Positions 20,910 through 32,624 of a stretch of DNA of 64,000 bases are shown one piece after another. The translations under genes were made by a program, and so were the position numbers. Source of the stretch: Aulostomus chinensis (lineage: Eukaryota; Chordata; Actinopteri; Syngnathiformes; Aulostomidae); contig JBBMOA010000021.1 of assembly GCA_037954235.1 (NCBI GenBank), positions 22,734,625 through 22,798,624 on the forward strand, written 5' to 3'. The notes beneath the pieces are model-generated. The model searched no databases and was not told the origin of the DNA. It saw only the letters and a program-made list of their open reading frames with translations. Position 1 is the stretch's first letter, and each line of letters opens with the position of its first letter.

Positions 20910-22554
20910 TGTTGTGCCAACTCAACCAGGTCAAGAGATTAATTCAGAGATGTGACAATTAGTCCAGCTGAAGAAAGGCTTTCAGCCTGTGACGCCTAAC
21001 ACCCCTTTTCAAAGCCTGAATTCAAGTGACCACATGTTCTTGAACAAAGGATCGTAAAAAGGGGTGATGACTCTGGCCAACTGACCCCCTCTGAGAACCT
21101 GGCCACTGACCCCCCTCCAAGAACCTGTGCCTCTGCTGACCAGAAGTTGCCTGTCAAAATGCTATTGGCTGAGAGCCAGTACCATCCCACAGGAAGTGAC
21201 ATCATCTGTCTCACACATAAAAACTTCAGCGCGTAGAAGTTTCTCTCTCTTCGGTGGTTTTCTTCTCTTTGGTGGTCTTCTTGTCTTCAGAAGGTTCAAC
21301 TTCTCCAGTGGTCTTCAACCTCTCCGGTTCTCCACTTCAGACCTCGAGCGGGCAGTGCAGCGACGACAGAGACTCCGCAAAGGACACCTCTTTCCCTCCT
21401 GTCGCAGCATCCTGAGAAGCCACCGTTGAGCCACGCAATCCGCGTGAACTGGTCCCTGGTGAAAGAAAGCTCATCCCAGCTTCTTCACCCTTTCCACCAG
21501 TAACTCCAGCAGACCCTGCAGGCTGCCCCACCGCTGCTCTGCTGCCCTCCGAGTCGAGCCAAACCGTGCTCTGGATCACGTCGATTGAATACCTTACCGC
21601 TCCACCAGGTCAAGCAAGGATTCCTTTAACTAGGCATTTTCTGGGCAGAGAAATAGCTTAGTGTGTTGTATAATGTCTATTAATGCTCTGTTTATGTGAC
21701 AGAAGTCCTGTAATTAGCAGATATTACAGAGCATTATATGTTGTTTATTGACGTTAGTTATTAATAACTGTGTCATCTCAAGAAGGTGTTACCTATTATT
21801 AATACTGAAAAAGTGTGTTAACACACGCATTTTTGGGTTTACCTTTGTCCTTTCTCTCTCTCTATCTCTCTCTCTCTCTCCCGCTAAGCGCTCCGCTTAG
21901 TTCTAGTTCAAGTTCTACCTACACGGTGCTAACTAGCAGCTAGCTAGCCTCAGCTAACTAGCCTAGCTGCTAGCCTAGCTGCTAGCCCTGCTGCGACACT
22001 AACTGGTTGCTAGGCAACCAGACTCCCCCCTCCGCTTCCTTTCTCGTTCTCCCACATACACACACACACTCCCTCACTCACACGTTTACACATTCACGCA
22101 CACACACACACACACTCCCTCACTCACACGTTTACACACACACACACACATATTATCACTTGTGTCTTTTGGTTATACCAAAGTGTTGCTGATTGATTGA
22201 TGCACTGTGTTAATAAATATATTTTTATTATAAGAGAGAAGTCCTAGTGTCTTTTGTGTACGAATTTGTGGTCATGTGTCTACACAATAGCCAGTGCTCG
22301 GATCTCATCCTTCAAACATCAGAGCTGTCCTGAGGTAGTTAATGTTATAGAATATTGACTGTGTAGATAACCTCTGTTCAAGACTGATAACTGTTACAAG
22401 TTTGCTCGTATTTTAGTTTCCCTGAACTCATCAAGGTGGTGCCCCGAATAATTAATATTAAACATTAATTAGTAATTTATTTAATAATCGATAATTATAT
22501 TCATAATTATCGATTATCGTTATTTTTGACCAATTCGCTCTTCAGTACACAACA
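20910..22554 (+). mobile_element. Solo retroviral-type LTR, 1.6 kb, copy 1
   Basis: It starts TGTTGTGCCAACTCAACC and ends TACACAACA, so TG...CA with a TGTTGTG/CACAACA terminal repeat. It recurs inverted at 57292-58832. Inside are a TATA-like CATAAAAA (about 21216), CT and CA microsatellite tracts, a GCTAGC-rich stretch (21930-21990), the palindrome CTGGTTGCTAGGCAACCAG (22003-22021) and an AATAAA near 22210. The flanks TCAG/TCAT agree at 3 of 4 bases. No internal retroviral genes adjoin, so recombination between two LTRs is the simplest origin. Orientation is inferred from the TATA/AATAAA order. Confidence 0.75.
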
Positions 22555-23300
22555 TCATGATCAACATGCAGGTTTTCTGGACTATGAAGGTAGGTCACAG
22601 CTCTGGAGCAGAATAGATGCCAGGTGCAGCATTCAAGGAACAAATGGTCTGGTCCGTTATTTGAGAAGATTGGAACACAGACCTTTGGGTGCCATCCACT
22701 TAGGCTTGACCATGATCCACAACTAATTGTTGACTTAAACTAAGATTTGAAAGTAAGCATGTGGGTAAAAATGCTGCAGAACTCCTAAAACCCCTCCTGA
22801 CAGACATCTGCCTTTGCAGTCTTATTATAAGTGCTGGGGGCTTATTTTCATCCATCTGTTGCGGTGGAAAACAACTGAATTTATTTTGCGAGACAGAAAT
22901 AATAAAATTGAACCATCAGTGGTTCATCTCAACTCTAAATGATGTGGCAGTTCACTGCACACTCTTCAGCCATGCTGTTGAATGATATTTTACATACTTA
23001 ATTGATTGGACATCACAGGCCCTTGTAACGGGTCTTTCTTGCAGTTGCAGCTGCTTTCTTCAGTTCAAGCAGCTGGTCCAGTATTCTGGACCTGATCAAT
23101 GTCTCCTCATTCGACTCCAGAGAGTCTCTGAAAGCCACAAAAGCTTGGAAGAGAATAAATGGACATGATCTGAGTTTGTGATTGATATTCCACTTTGGAG
23201 TCTACAGGTTAAGAGGTCTTCACTGGAGGGGAACCCTGAATGTCCACCAGGCATGGCTGCGTCCAACAGCAGCATTTCTGCCATTTTGTGTTCTGCCCAC
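22555..23300. other. No gene seen
   Basis: No supportable gene or repeat identified. Confidence 0.5.
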
Positions 23301-23304
23301 CTTA

Positions 23305-24217
23305 ATTAGGGCGTGAGGCAGAAGGTACTTGGGCCTGAGCCAGAAGGTACTTCTGGCGAAGACCCTATTATGTTTGCTCGGCAGAGCAACACATTAGCAG
23401 CACTAAAAACACTACAAACACACACTAACCAGTGTCCCAAGCCCCCCCAACACCCATGAGGCAACTGGGCCAGACGGCCCGGAGCCAGTTTTCACATACA
23501 CACCCATTCAAAACCTGGTATTATACTGTTCTTCTTCTCAATGAGTGCGCGCTATATGCGCATAATTCGCATAACGCGCATAATCTAATTTGACCCCCTG
23601 AACATGCATGAAATTCGCTGAAATTCGCCACAATCGTTCGGTATGTCTCAACATTCACTAATCAAAAACAAAAACACCACAAAAGTCTATAGCGCCACCT
23701 AGAGAGCCACACAAATAAAAGATAATTTTTTTTAAATTTCGCGCGCTATAACTCCTCACACAAAACTCCCACAAACATGGGACCAACACCGTTGGACTTG
23801 TCTCATCAAGACGAACAATTCTTACACTCTGACCCCTCACCTATCTCCAACAGAATGTCCACAAATTGGACAAAACTGTCAAAATCAGGACTTTTTTTAC
23901 TCCTCGAACAAAATCTATCTCCTCCTAAACCGTAAATGGCAGCGCTTCCAAACGTTCACACATTAATCTCCCAACTGTGCTGATTAAAAGTTGCTAAAGG
24001 TTAATATACTACGCGCTCAGTTTGGATTTTATAAGCCCTCAAAGTGGGGGAGACACGTTTCACGCTCTCACTCTCTGCAGTGAACTGAGCCTCGTATCTC
24101 CTAAACTACAAGGCCTAAGGATTTGCCGATTACACCGTTGGATTCGGGTCGGTGTCAAGGACGCGGCCATAGGCCGCGCGGAAGCTCAGGCCCTAACAAT
24201 GCTGCTTGCAGCTTTAA
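23305..24217 (+). repeat. Hairpin-headed repeat, tandem copy 1
   Basis: The head (23306-23385) contains GGGCCTGAGCCAGAAGG, then TACTTCTGGCGAAGACCC. The body has CATGCATGAAATTCGCTGAA, AAAGTCTATAGCGCCACCTA and ACCGTTGGA blocks, ending GCTCAGGCCCTAACAATGC and TGCTTGCAGCTTTAATT. It abuts copy 2 head to tail at 24218. The ends TTAGGGC..GAGC and GCTCAGGCCCTAA are inverted repeats. I do not recognise a named family; related heads are common in percomorph genomes. Confidence 0.75.
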
Positions 24218-25362
24218 TTAGGGCCTGAGCCTGAAGGTACTTCAGGCGAAGACCCTAACATTAGCAGCATTAAAAACACTAAAAACACACACTAAACAGT
24301 GTCCCAGCACCCCCCCCCCCCCCCCCCCAACACCCATGAGGCAGCTCAGCCAGACGGCCCGGAGCCGGTTTTCACATACACACCCATTCAAAACCTGGTA
24401 CTAGACTGTTCTTGCTGTCAATGAGCGCGCGCAATATGTGCATTCTGCGCATAATCTAATTTCACCCCCTGAACATGCATGAAATTCGCTGAAATTCGGC
24501 ACACTTGTCCGGTCTGGCTAAACATTCACTAATCAAAAAGAAAAACACCACAAAAGTCTATAGCGCCACCTAGGGAGCCACACAACTAAAAGATAACTTT
24601 TTTTATAATTTGAGCACTTTAACTCCTCCCACGAATGTCCCACAAACATGGGATCAACACCGTTGGACTCGTGTCGTCAAGACGCAAAATTCATACACTC
24701 TGACCCCTCACCTATCTACAACAGAATGTCCACAAATTGGACAAAACTGTCAAAATGAGGACTTTTTTTACTCCCAGAACAAAATCTATCTCCTCCTAGG
24801 CCATTAATGCTATCACTTCCAAACTTTCACACATTACTCTCCCAACTGTGCTGATTGAAAGTTGCTAAAGGTTTTTATATGAATTGCTCGGTTTGGATTT
24901 TACAAGCTGTCAAAGTGGGGGAGACACGTTTCACGCTTACAATGGAAGTCTATGGGGAGACCGTGTCCTCTCAGGGTACATACTGTCAAACAAACGCTTC
25001 TCACGTCTACACCATACGTACCACAGCTTTTACAAACACACCACTGCATTCCTGACAAAAATCCCTACACAAATATGGTATTATGTGTCACTCTTGACCA
25101 ACGTATGCCGACTTATTCCACTTTTCCACACTACAATTCTGTTGATCCTCCTCTCTCTCCACTCTAGCACAGATCAGAGACAGAGCAGCAGGGGAGGGGT
25201 TCTTAAAGGGCCAGCTGGCAGCTCTTCTCTCACTCTCTGATCAGACTCAGGCTTCTACCTCCTAAACTACAAGGCCTACAGATTTGACCAAGACACCGTT
25301 GGATTCAGGCCGGTGTCAAGTACGCGGCCACAGGCCCTAACAATGCTGCTTGCAGCTTTAAT
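24218..25362 (+). repeat. Hairpin-headed repeat, tandem copy 2
   Basis: Same architecture as the preceding copy, starting TTAGGGCCTGAGCCTGAAGG at about 24217 and ending CAGGCCCTAACAATGCTGC to 25362. A C homopolymer (about 24310-24328) and an additional segment near 24950-25210 make it longer. Short frames within it have no domains. Confidence 0.75.
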
Positions 25363-25574
25363 TCAACCTGCTCAGATTCTGCTGATTCAACTTTTGTGTT
25401 TATGGTTAATGTGATTCTATCAGCTGTTTGTGCAGTTCGTGGTTTTATTGTGTCCCTGCTTCATTTTCAAAAATTGACTTGATTAATGGTTTATCCATGA
25501 GGGGACTTCTTTTCCAGCTTGATCTGTTTTATGCAAAGTGATGTGTCTTCAGTCAAAAATATACAAAAAAAACA

Positions 25575-25617
25575 TAATGGGTTCTTTGCCTGAAGTACCT
25601 TCAGGCTCAGGCCCTAA
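25575..25617 (-). repeat. Hairpin-headed repeat terminus, inverted
   Basis: GGGTTCTTTGCCTGAAGTAC followed by CTTCAGGCTCAGGCCCTAA is the minus-strand version of the head at 24218. An isolated terminus about 210 bp beyond tandem copy 2. Confidence 0.65.
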
Positions 25618-26110
25618 AAAACTTCCTTTTGAAATGGTGCATTGAGACAAGTCAGGTACACTCCTGGAAATCTCTGTGGCACTTCTGGTGAAAACTGAAG
25701 CCTTGTCTAGAATGTCTGCGATCAGCTTCAGCTTCAGCTGCTGTGGAGCGGCAGGGGTGCGTCACAGCAACTTCTGCAGGAAATTAGAGGTGAGTGTCCC
25801 TTCATCTTCATTACATCAGCGTAATGACCACATCAGCTACTGTTTGTCAAGCTGGGCTTGATTTCTACCCTCTACACTTCATGAACTCAACATTCTGTCC
25901 CCATATTTTAGGTTAACCTCACCCACCAGTGATAAAATAAGGGTCATCGGCCTCAAGGCTCGGCCCACTCTCTCTGAGGATACTCAACAACAGGTTATTA
26001 CAGCACGTGAAAGCCATCAAGATCATTTTCCTGAAACACAGCAAAGGGAACTCCTGGAGAACCCAGACTAGGAAATTACTGTTGGTCTGGTGTTAGCAGC
26101 TATCATGGCT
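25618..26110. other. No gene seen
   Basis: No supportable gene. Confidence 0.5.
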
Positions 26111-26112
26111 CT

Positions 26113-26322
26113 CAACTGTCAGTTTAGAGTCTGGATTAACCTCGTCCCCTCTTGATGTCTTTGGACTGTGGGAGGAAGCCGGAGTACCGGAGAGAACCCA
26201 CACAGGCACAGGAAGAACAAGCAGACTCCACACAGAAAGACCCCATGCTCCAGCCAGGGTTCCAACCACAACCTTTCTGCTGGGGGGCCACAGTGCTCAC
26301 CACTGCACCATCGACCCGCCAA
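26113..26322 (-). repeat. V-SINE copy, 3'-truncated (minus strand)
   Basis: The minus strand reads from a tRNA-like head (complement of CACCACTGCACCATCGACC, near 26300) through TCTGTGTGGAGTCTGCTTG and GGGTTCTCTCCGG to CCACAGTCCAAAG and AGACTCTAAACTGAC. The V-SINE tail is missing. Confidence 0.8.
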
Positions 26323-26538
26323 ATTGTGAAAATAGTGATGTTATTTTCAGATTTGTTTCAGGAACAGAAACTTTGTGGTTGAATCTGATCTCCAGATCCA
26401 TAAACACAACGCTGGCCTATCAGAGGATAGAAGACACGGAGGAGGCATTTGATATGGGGACATGATGGTTGTCAGGACAATGTTCAATGAAGTCAGGACC
26501 AAGCACAGGCTCTCAGTAGGGCAAACTATTTCAGCCCT

Positions 26539-26579
26539 GTGTGTGTGTGTGTGTGTGTGGGTGTGTGTGTGTGTGTGAG
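26539..26579. repeat. (TG)n microsatellite
   Basis: GTGT run with one GG interruption. Confidence 0.95.
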
Positions 26580-26584
26580 ACATC

Positions 26585-28165
26585 GAGAGAGTTAATGTGT
26601 TGTGGATTCTTGTTGGATTCCCTCATTAATCAGGTGACATTAGACATGAAAAAGTCAACGTGAGCAGGTGGGATGGGAATCATCACATCCACTGGGTTTT
26701 CTAGGCTATATTTTATCCTCCCACGCACCAACAGAGAGCAGTGATTTATTCACCCTCAGCTCCTGGAACACTGAGTGCCACAAACCTGCCATGCAGCAGA
26801 CTCCGTCCTCTCCACATGCTCCAAATCTCTATCAGCCAATCAGTTACACTCACCTGTACAGCAACCAGTGCTTCACAAGCAATTCACAAACAAAATATAG
26901 CTACACTTTTTAATAGTGTAGAGAGAAAAAGTATAAATATAACAAAACCGGGTATGGGCCATGTTTCGTTCGGCCTTACACAACAAGTTGGGGCCTTTAA
27001 GTTTGTATTCGTGACTGTTCGGTTTGGTAGTTAAAGTGTTGCTTGTTTGTGTTTCATCATCCACTTTAGTTCATGAGCGTTCAGTTCCTGTTTTATTTTG
27101 TCAGCTCTTCCCTCCTGCTCCAGCTGGGCCCAGAGCTGGTCAGATCCTTCTGTCTCGTGGTTTTAAGATGAAGTTTGAGACATTTTTACAGTCCTTATGG
27201 TGGGATTGGAACCACCAACATTATTCTTGGGTTAGTGGGATGGACCAAAATCTACCAGGGGTCCGTCTCCATTAGAATTTGGGGAGGCAGCTCCCTCGGC
27301 GGATGTCAGGGTCTCTGTTATAAAAAGTCCATGTCAGCAAAAACCATAAAGGTTCATCATCTTTCCACAGCTCCAACACTGTTCTCTTGATCTGTGTAAA
27401 ATCCAGTGGTCGTAGTAGCGCAGTGCTACAGTTACAAGTGTAGCTGGGTGTGGCGAACGTGACACAGCTTCAGGAGCGCTAGCAGAGAGGAACACAACAG
27501 CTCTCCACTAGGAATTTACTTGTCTGCTCAAACAGGCTAACAAATTCAAGTTCTTTAAAAAGAGTGATTACTACCAGCTACATGCCATCAGTTGTCATAT
27601 AATCAGCACACATCTTCTGATTATTACAGGCAGACACATTAACTCACAGCTGACGTTTGATTGAACGTTACCCAGACATCCTCTTGTTCTAGGGGGAGAT
27701 CAGAAGTAGCAACGTCCACAAAAGCACTCTCAACATTTTTAGGCAATTTTACTTCAGTATGCCTGAGTACTATTCTTAGCTCATCTTAAATAGCAGCTTT
27801 AACATCATTATTTTCTTAAGTAAGTGCACAAATCCATGATTAAAAAGGAGTTCACTCCCATACTTATTTTTTCATCTTATGTAAATTAAATGGGTTTACT
27901 GGATCAAAAAAAAGGTACAAAAACTACAGTGGTATCCAACAGTTCATGTAAAGTTATTTCTCTTGGCAATTTAAAACAGCTGTTATCTTATCAGATGTAG
28001 CAGAAATTACTGCAGGAGAACTCTCAAGTGAGGGCAAGTGTAGTGTCAGTGACAGCAGCAGTATTAGCAGTCAGCTATTTAACATTTCAGTAGATTATTG
28101 CAGTATTTTTCTACTGTGAGTAGAAAGCCTGTTTGATTGTGTCACCGTCTTAGCAATGCAAGACT
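26585..28165. other. No gene seen
   Basis: 1.6 kb with only short open frames and no recognisable domain, RNA or terminal-repeat structure. Confidence 0.5.
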
Positions 28166-28181
28166 GAGAAAAGAGGAAGCA

Positions 28182-28234
28182 GAGAGGAGGAGGAGGAGGA
28201 GGAGGATAATGGGGGCTGAAGGGGGGGGGGGGGC
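28182..28234. repeat. (GGA)n and G-run
   Basis: AGGAGG trinucleotide units (28184-28206) followed by a G homopolymer near 28220-28232. Confidence 0.9.
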
Positions 28235-28334
28235 TGAAGCTGGTGGCACTCAGAGATGCTTGGTTCATTGCAGCAGATGTCATGGCTCACTGCTGTTGGC
28301 CAGCAAACCAGCACTGTAACCATGCAACCAGTGG

Positions 28335-28337
28335 CAC

Positions 28338-28411
<74 letters not shown>
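28335..28411. repeat. (CA)n microsatellite
   Basis: About 75 bp of almost uninterrupted CA units; apparent VCVC frames here are repeat artefacts. Confidence 0.97.
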
Positions 28412-28413
<2 letters not shown>

Positions 28414-28865
28414 CTCCTTTTTATGTTAATACTGGATTGTGCTCTGGTATGAGATGGAGATGGAACCAAGAGCTAACAGTATCACTCTGCAATACTTCAG
28501 AAACTGACAAACAGTTATAAGATGTAGAGAATGAACACACTGCCCTCTAGTGTTTATGCGAGGTATAACATCAATTTCCACTCTGTCCCTCCCTACAGTC
28601 TCATGTTCTCAGGGTTTCAAACGTGTGGCATCCTCAGAGGCTTGGTGATGAAGGGTGCTGTTGGTTCTATCACTGGATCCTCTTCATACCTCATGAAGTC
28701 TCTAAACTCCACTACAGGTGGATCAGAGTTCCCAGCATAAAGACCAGTTTTCATACATTTGCAACTTTTCATACATTTGGACTGGACTGAAAGAGAAGAC
28801 GGATTGGAATGTGAATTCTCTACCCAAACACAGCATCCTCATCGGCTACTGAAGGTCATCTGCCC
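28412..28865. other. No gene seen
   Basis: No supportable gene. Confidence 0.5.
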
Positions 28866-28869
28866 CATT

Positions 28870-29312
28870 GTTTATCCTCCAGGAGAACTCCACCTGCCTT
28901 GGTGACACAAATGGCACATACGATCCTCCCCTCCCCCGATCTGTTCCTGACCTCCCTCGTCCCCCGTCCCCTTCTCCTACCCTAAATCCCACCTCTGCCC
29001 TCTCCACCTGCCTTGGGTTGGCAGTGCCAACCCTGGCTGCAGCCTGCCCCGCCCAGGCTTGGCGGCGCGGCCCATGCTGCGATGCCTCACTCTCACTTGC
29101 CTCCATTGGGACAATGGACTGTTCAAGTTCAGCATACATACACAACAAATGTATATGTGCTATTGTTAATTCTGATGTGTACCATTATTACGATCAATCT
29201 GTAACAATTGTGACTGTTTGTGATAGCTGTATCAGTTAATTGAGTGTGTAATTGAATTTCGCCCTGGGCTCGATCCCTTGGTGACAATAAATCTGAGTCT
29301 GAGTTCCATTTG
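28870..29312 (+). repeat. Probable LINE 3' UTR and tail
   Basis: A C-rich segment (28920-29060) leads to AATTGAATTTCGCCCTGGG and GTGACAATAAATCTGAGTCTGAG (about 29250-29305). An AATAAA followed by a short tandem TCTGAG repeat is a typical LINE 3' terminus in fish. No coding part is recognisable, so the clade is unassigned. Confidence 0.45.
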
Positions 29313-29314
29313 TT

Positions 29315-32010
29315 TTTTGTGGATTCTCACTGGTCAGGTAATCTGGCATATTTGTCTCAGGTATGATGTCATCACAGTCCCGCTGGGGTGTTTGAAGCAC
29401 AGCAGCATATGAATATCTGAAGTGACTACAGTTAGCTTTGCTTGCAAAGCTAACGCTTGCCTATGACTGCTGTATTCTGTGCCTGACTGACTGAGTGCCT
29501 GATCAATGAGATGAAAACCAAAGTCCATCATTGTCGGTCCTTTTCTCACACAACACAACACGCCAGTCTGGAAACACATATCATCTCATTAGATGTTTGA
29601 AAGATGGAGGCATGACTTCAGTATCTTCTTCAAAGCTGCATTCATGTGTTTTAAAAATTAATCAAATCAAACTCACTCATGATTACTTGTGTGTCTCCTT
29701 TCTGTTCTCCACTGTTCTATTCCTATCGTTGAAGAACAGTCAGCCAAGGTCAACTTTGTAAGTGGAGTCAGGAATGGAAACTTCTTACCTATTACATTAT
29801 AGAGTTGTATAACAGTACGGGAAGAGAAACAAGCAGATTTTAATTAATTTAACATTCAACATTTCTACAGTATAAGTCTCAGTGTTTGCGAGATGGCTAA
29901 ATTTCCAAGCCTGGCAAGATTTCTGGAGGCTAAGAAGACAAGAAGAAGTCAGAAAAGACCACAGCACTCCAGTTTTAGTAAGATTAACCTTAAATTAACA
30001 TCAAAACCATCATAAATTTGCTCCTGTGCTCTCTAAACCTGCTCAGTAAGCAGGACAGTACATTTAATAGTATAGTTTTAAATATGTAATGATGGATGAA
30101 TAATAGTTTGGCAGATATTTATGTTGTGATTATCAGCAGTATCACTTCATATCCTTTATTCCCTGTAGTGGCACTGTGTATCATATAATTTGTATTTTCT
30201 ATATTTTATAAGAATTCTTAGCCTATAGTTGATGTTTATTTATTGAATTAATGTCTTGTATGATTCATGTCATATTTTTAAATCTCTTGTCAACTTTCAG
30301 CCTTGACTTCATGCAGGGCCCTGTGGAATCACTCCTCCTCTAAACCCTCACTTCTAAACTCCATCCATGAATCTCATCTGTAGGGCCATCACTGGGTTGC
30401 TGGCCCGTGCTGCACCCTGTCTTTCGGCCCACCTGAAGTGATACTTACCACTGGACCTCACAACTTTTGCCAGGGAAATCCTGGACCAAATGATTTATTG
30501 GAATATAAGATAGAATGTATCCAAGCGGTGCTGCACTGTAACCAGCCTCTTCTTCTACTTCACAATCACTCTGAAGAGACTGATACACCTGAGCTCTGCT
30601 ACCAGGAAAAAGCAGTGTGTTGAAGCATTAAACATGATTGGGTGGTTCCTGGACATCAAAAGAAAGCAATCTTGACTCCCCCCACCTCCTCCTCCTCAGT
30701 GTTTTGGTGAATTGGCGGCTGTTGCTCCTTTTGCTTCAATGAATCAAACTTAATGGAGAAGGGCTGAGAGAGGAGCCAGGAAAATGAGACCAGGAGCTGG
30801 AAGGAGGACCAGATTATGCTGCTGACACATAAACCAGAGGAGGAGAAGGATGGGAGGGGACAGTGAGTGAGAGGAATGAAAGAGAATGAAGGATAATGTG
30901 AGGATGTGGACAGACAGGGATATGAGGAGATATCAGGGAACAACAAGTGCAGCCGACCCAGGAGGATGTGAGAGCTGCTTACTCATTTACATTCATTGTA
31001 GCATTTTCTCTCTCTCCCACTTTCTGCTCCACAATCCCCCTTTTCCTCCTGAGCACAAGTGCAGACCAAATAGAAACAGAGTCGACGCCTGACGATCCCA
31101 CAGCCAGTGAGTGTAAAAAGGCTGCATAGATTGGAAAGGTTTCATTGAAAAATCCTCTTCCAGTTATATTTAGAGTTCAGGGGCAGTTTCATGAAACAAG
31201 ACCTGTTAAATCAATGGAGAGTCAGATGACCTGTGAAGTGCACGCATTAACAACTTCTGTCCAGAAGATGGCTCTAGAGAACACTCCTGCCCATGATCTC
31301 TGCTCTGAAGCCTGATGAAACATCCCAGCAGCAAGGATGGAGTCCTGGCCCCCCACTTTTTCTGCCAACACCTGCATGTCCAGCGAGTTTACACATCTAC
31401 AGAGCAGCATTGTAATGCATTTGCTTCTGTCCTCCTGATGAATGCATGAATCAATTTTCATCATAATTTCACTTCAGTTGCTCACACCTGTGTCTGCCTT
31501 TTGGTACTGAACAGATGTAGTGACTCTTCATGTAGTTGCTTTTTAGCTCTTGTTTGGTGTGTGCAGCAGCTGAAAACACCCCTGGAAGATCGATGAGAGA
31601 AAGTACAGATGAAAACTGACTGTTAAAGCCAACAAGTGTATTTTGCCTTTCAAGTACTTACAAATAACTACCTTGAGTTCATGATGACATTTTTCCACTG
31701 CTATATTACTTTTTTGTAATAAAACATGTCGATTTCAGCTAAAAACTCACTAACTAAAACCTGGTACATGGTAGGACCAAGCAGGACCAGGTACAGCATG
31801 TGGTTGATGCAACTCGCTCACGTGTGCTTGTTAGTTTATTTCTAGCTGAAGTCAAAGTTTGTGTGGATTCCTGCAGATACGGTGGATAAAGAAGACACAG
31901 ATTCTACCGGATGTGGGAGTTTGTTGATTGTACTTGGTGGTAGTGGCTCACTATTAGCTTCAAGCTAAATACACATGGCTGGCTCTTTCTCCATTTGTAT
32001 TGGTTTTTCA
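29315..32010. other. No gene seen
   Basis: 2.7 kb without a defensible gene. A 40-codon ATG frame at about 29893-30015 is rich in Lys/Arg but has no partner exon I can support. A purine-rich stretch covers about 30780-30930. Confidence 0.45.
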
Positions 32011-32021
32011 CAAAGACTGTT

Positions 32022-32075
<54 letters not shown>

Positions 32076-32086
32076 GGGGGGGGGGG
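32022..32086. repeat. (TG)n and G-run
   Basis: TG units to about 32068, then a G homopolymer to 32086. Confidence 0.95.
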
Positions 32087-32296
32087 CTGGAGCCTATCCC
32101 AGCTGACATTGAGTGAGAGGTGGGATTCACCCTGGACGGGTCACCAGTCTGTCACAGGGCCATCAGGAGCAATTAGAGGTTCAGTATCTTGCTCAAGGAC
32201 ACTTGGACATGGTCACCATGTGGGGGGAGTGAGGATCGAACCAGCGACCCTTCGGTTGCTAGACGGCCTCTCCACATCCAAGCCATGCCACCTCTC

Positions 32297-32297
<1 letters not shown>
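32087..32297 (-). repeat. tRNA-headed SINE, copy C (best preserved)
   Basis: On the minus strand the head has a good B-box (complement of GGATCGAACCAGCGACCC, about 32232-32249), with an A-box-like TGGCTTGGATG upstream. The body (GAGCAATTAGAGGTTCAGTA) and the V-SINE-like tail module (TTCACCCTGGACGGGTC, ATCCCAGCTG) follow. It ends in a (TAA)n run on the plus strand. Confidence 0.75.
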
Positions 32298-32329
<32 letters not shown>

Positions 32330-32350
32330 TAACAATAACAACAACAATAG
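32298..32350. repeat. (TAA)n microsatellite
   Basis: AATAAT units passing into AACAAC units. Confidence 0.95.
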
Positions 32351-32624
32351 CTCACTGTAATTTGGGAATCAAAACCAATTCCAACCATCAATTCTAAAAT
32401 AATTATAATACATTGATTAAACCTGTAATAGAAGAAAAATGTGTAAATGTACCTGTGGTATTTCTCATCTCTCTCCTTTGATTTTGTTTGTCATAAAATT
32501 ACAGAATATTCCAACATTTACAATAAAAACATGGGGCAGATTATTGTTTGATACAATATGGTTCTAATCATTACTCTAGAATTTGCAAGGGTTCTTTTTT
32601 ACTGACTTTTTCCAGGATTATTGT

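Noticed and set aside
22055..22150. Short spaced repeats of CTCCCTCACTCACACGTTTACACA
   Set aside because: Not a CRISPR array: microsatellite-like CA/CT units within a vertebrate LTR.
25676..25861. Serine/cysteine-rich short frame possibly an exon
   Set aside because: No splice-supported extension and no domain; left unannotated.
28150..28470. Overlapping frames rich in VC or TH repeats
   Set aside because: They are translations of the (CA)n microsatellite.
29893..30015. 40-codon basic ORF with a good ATG context
   Set aside because: No partner exon, domain or conservation that I can see; length is compatible with chance.
32225..32297. tRNA-like sequence on the minus strand
   Set aside because: The B-box and A-box belong to a SINE head; no full cloverleaf with paired acceptor stem is seen.
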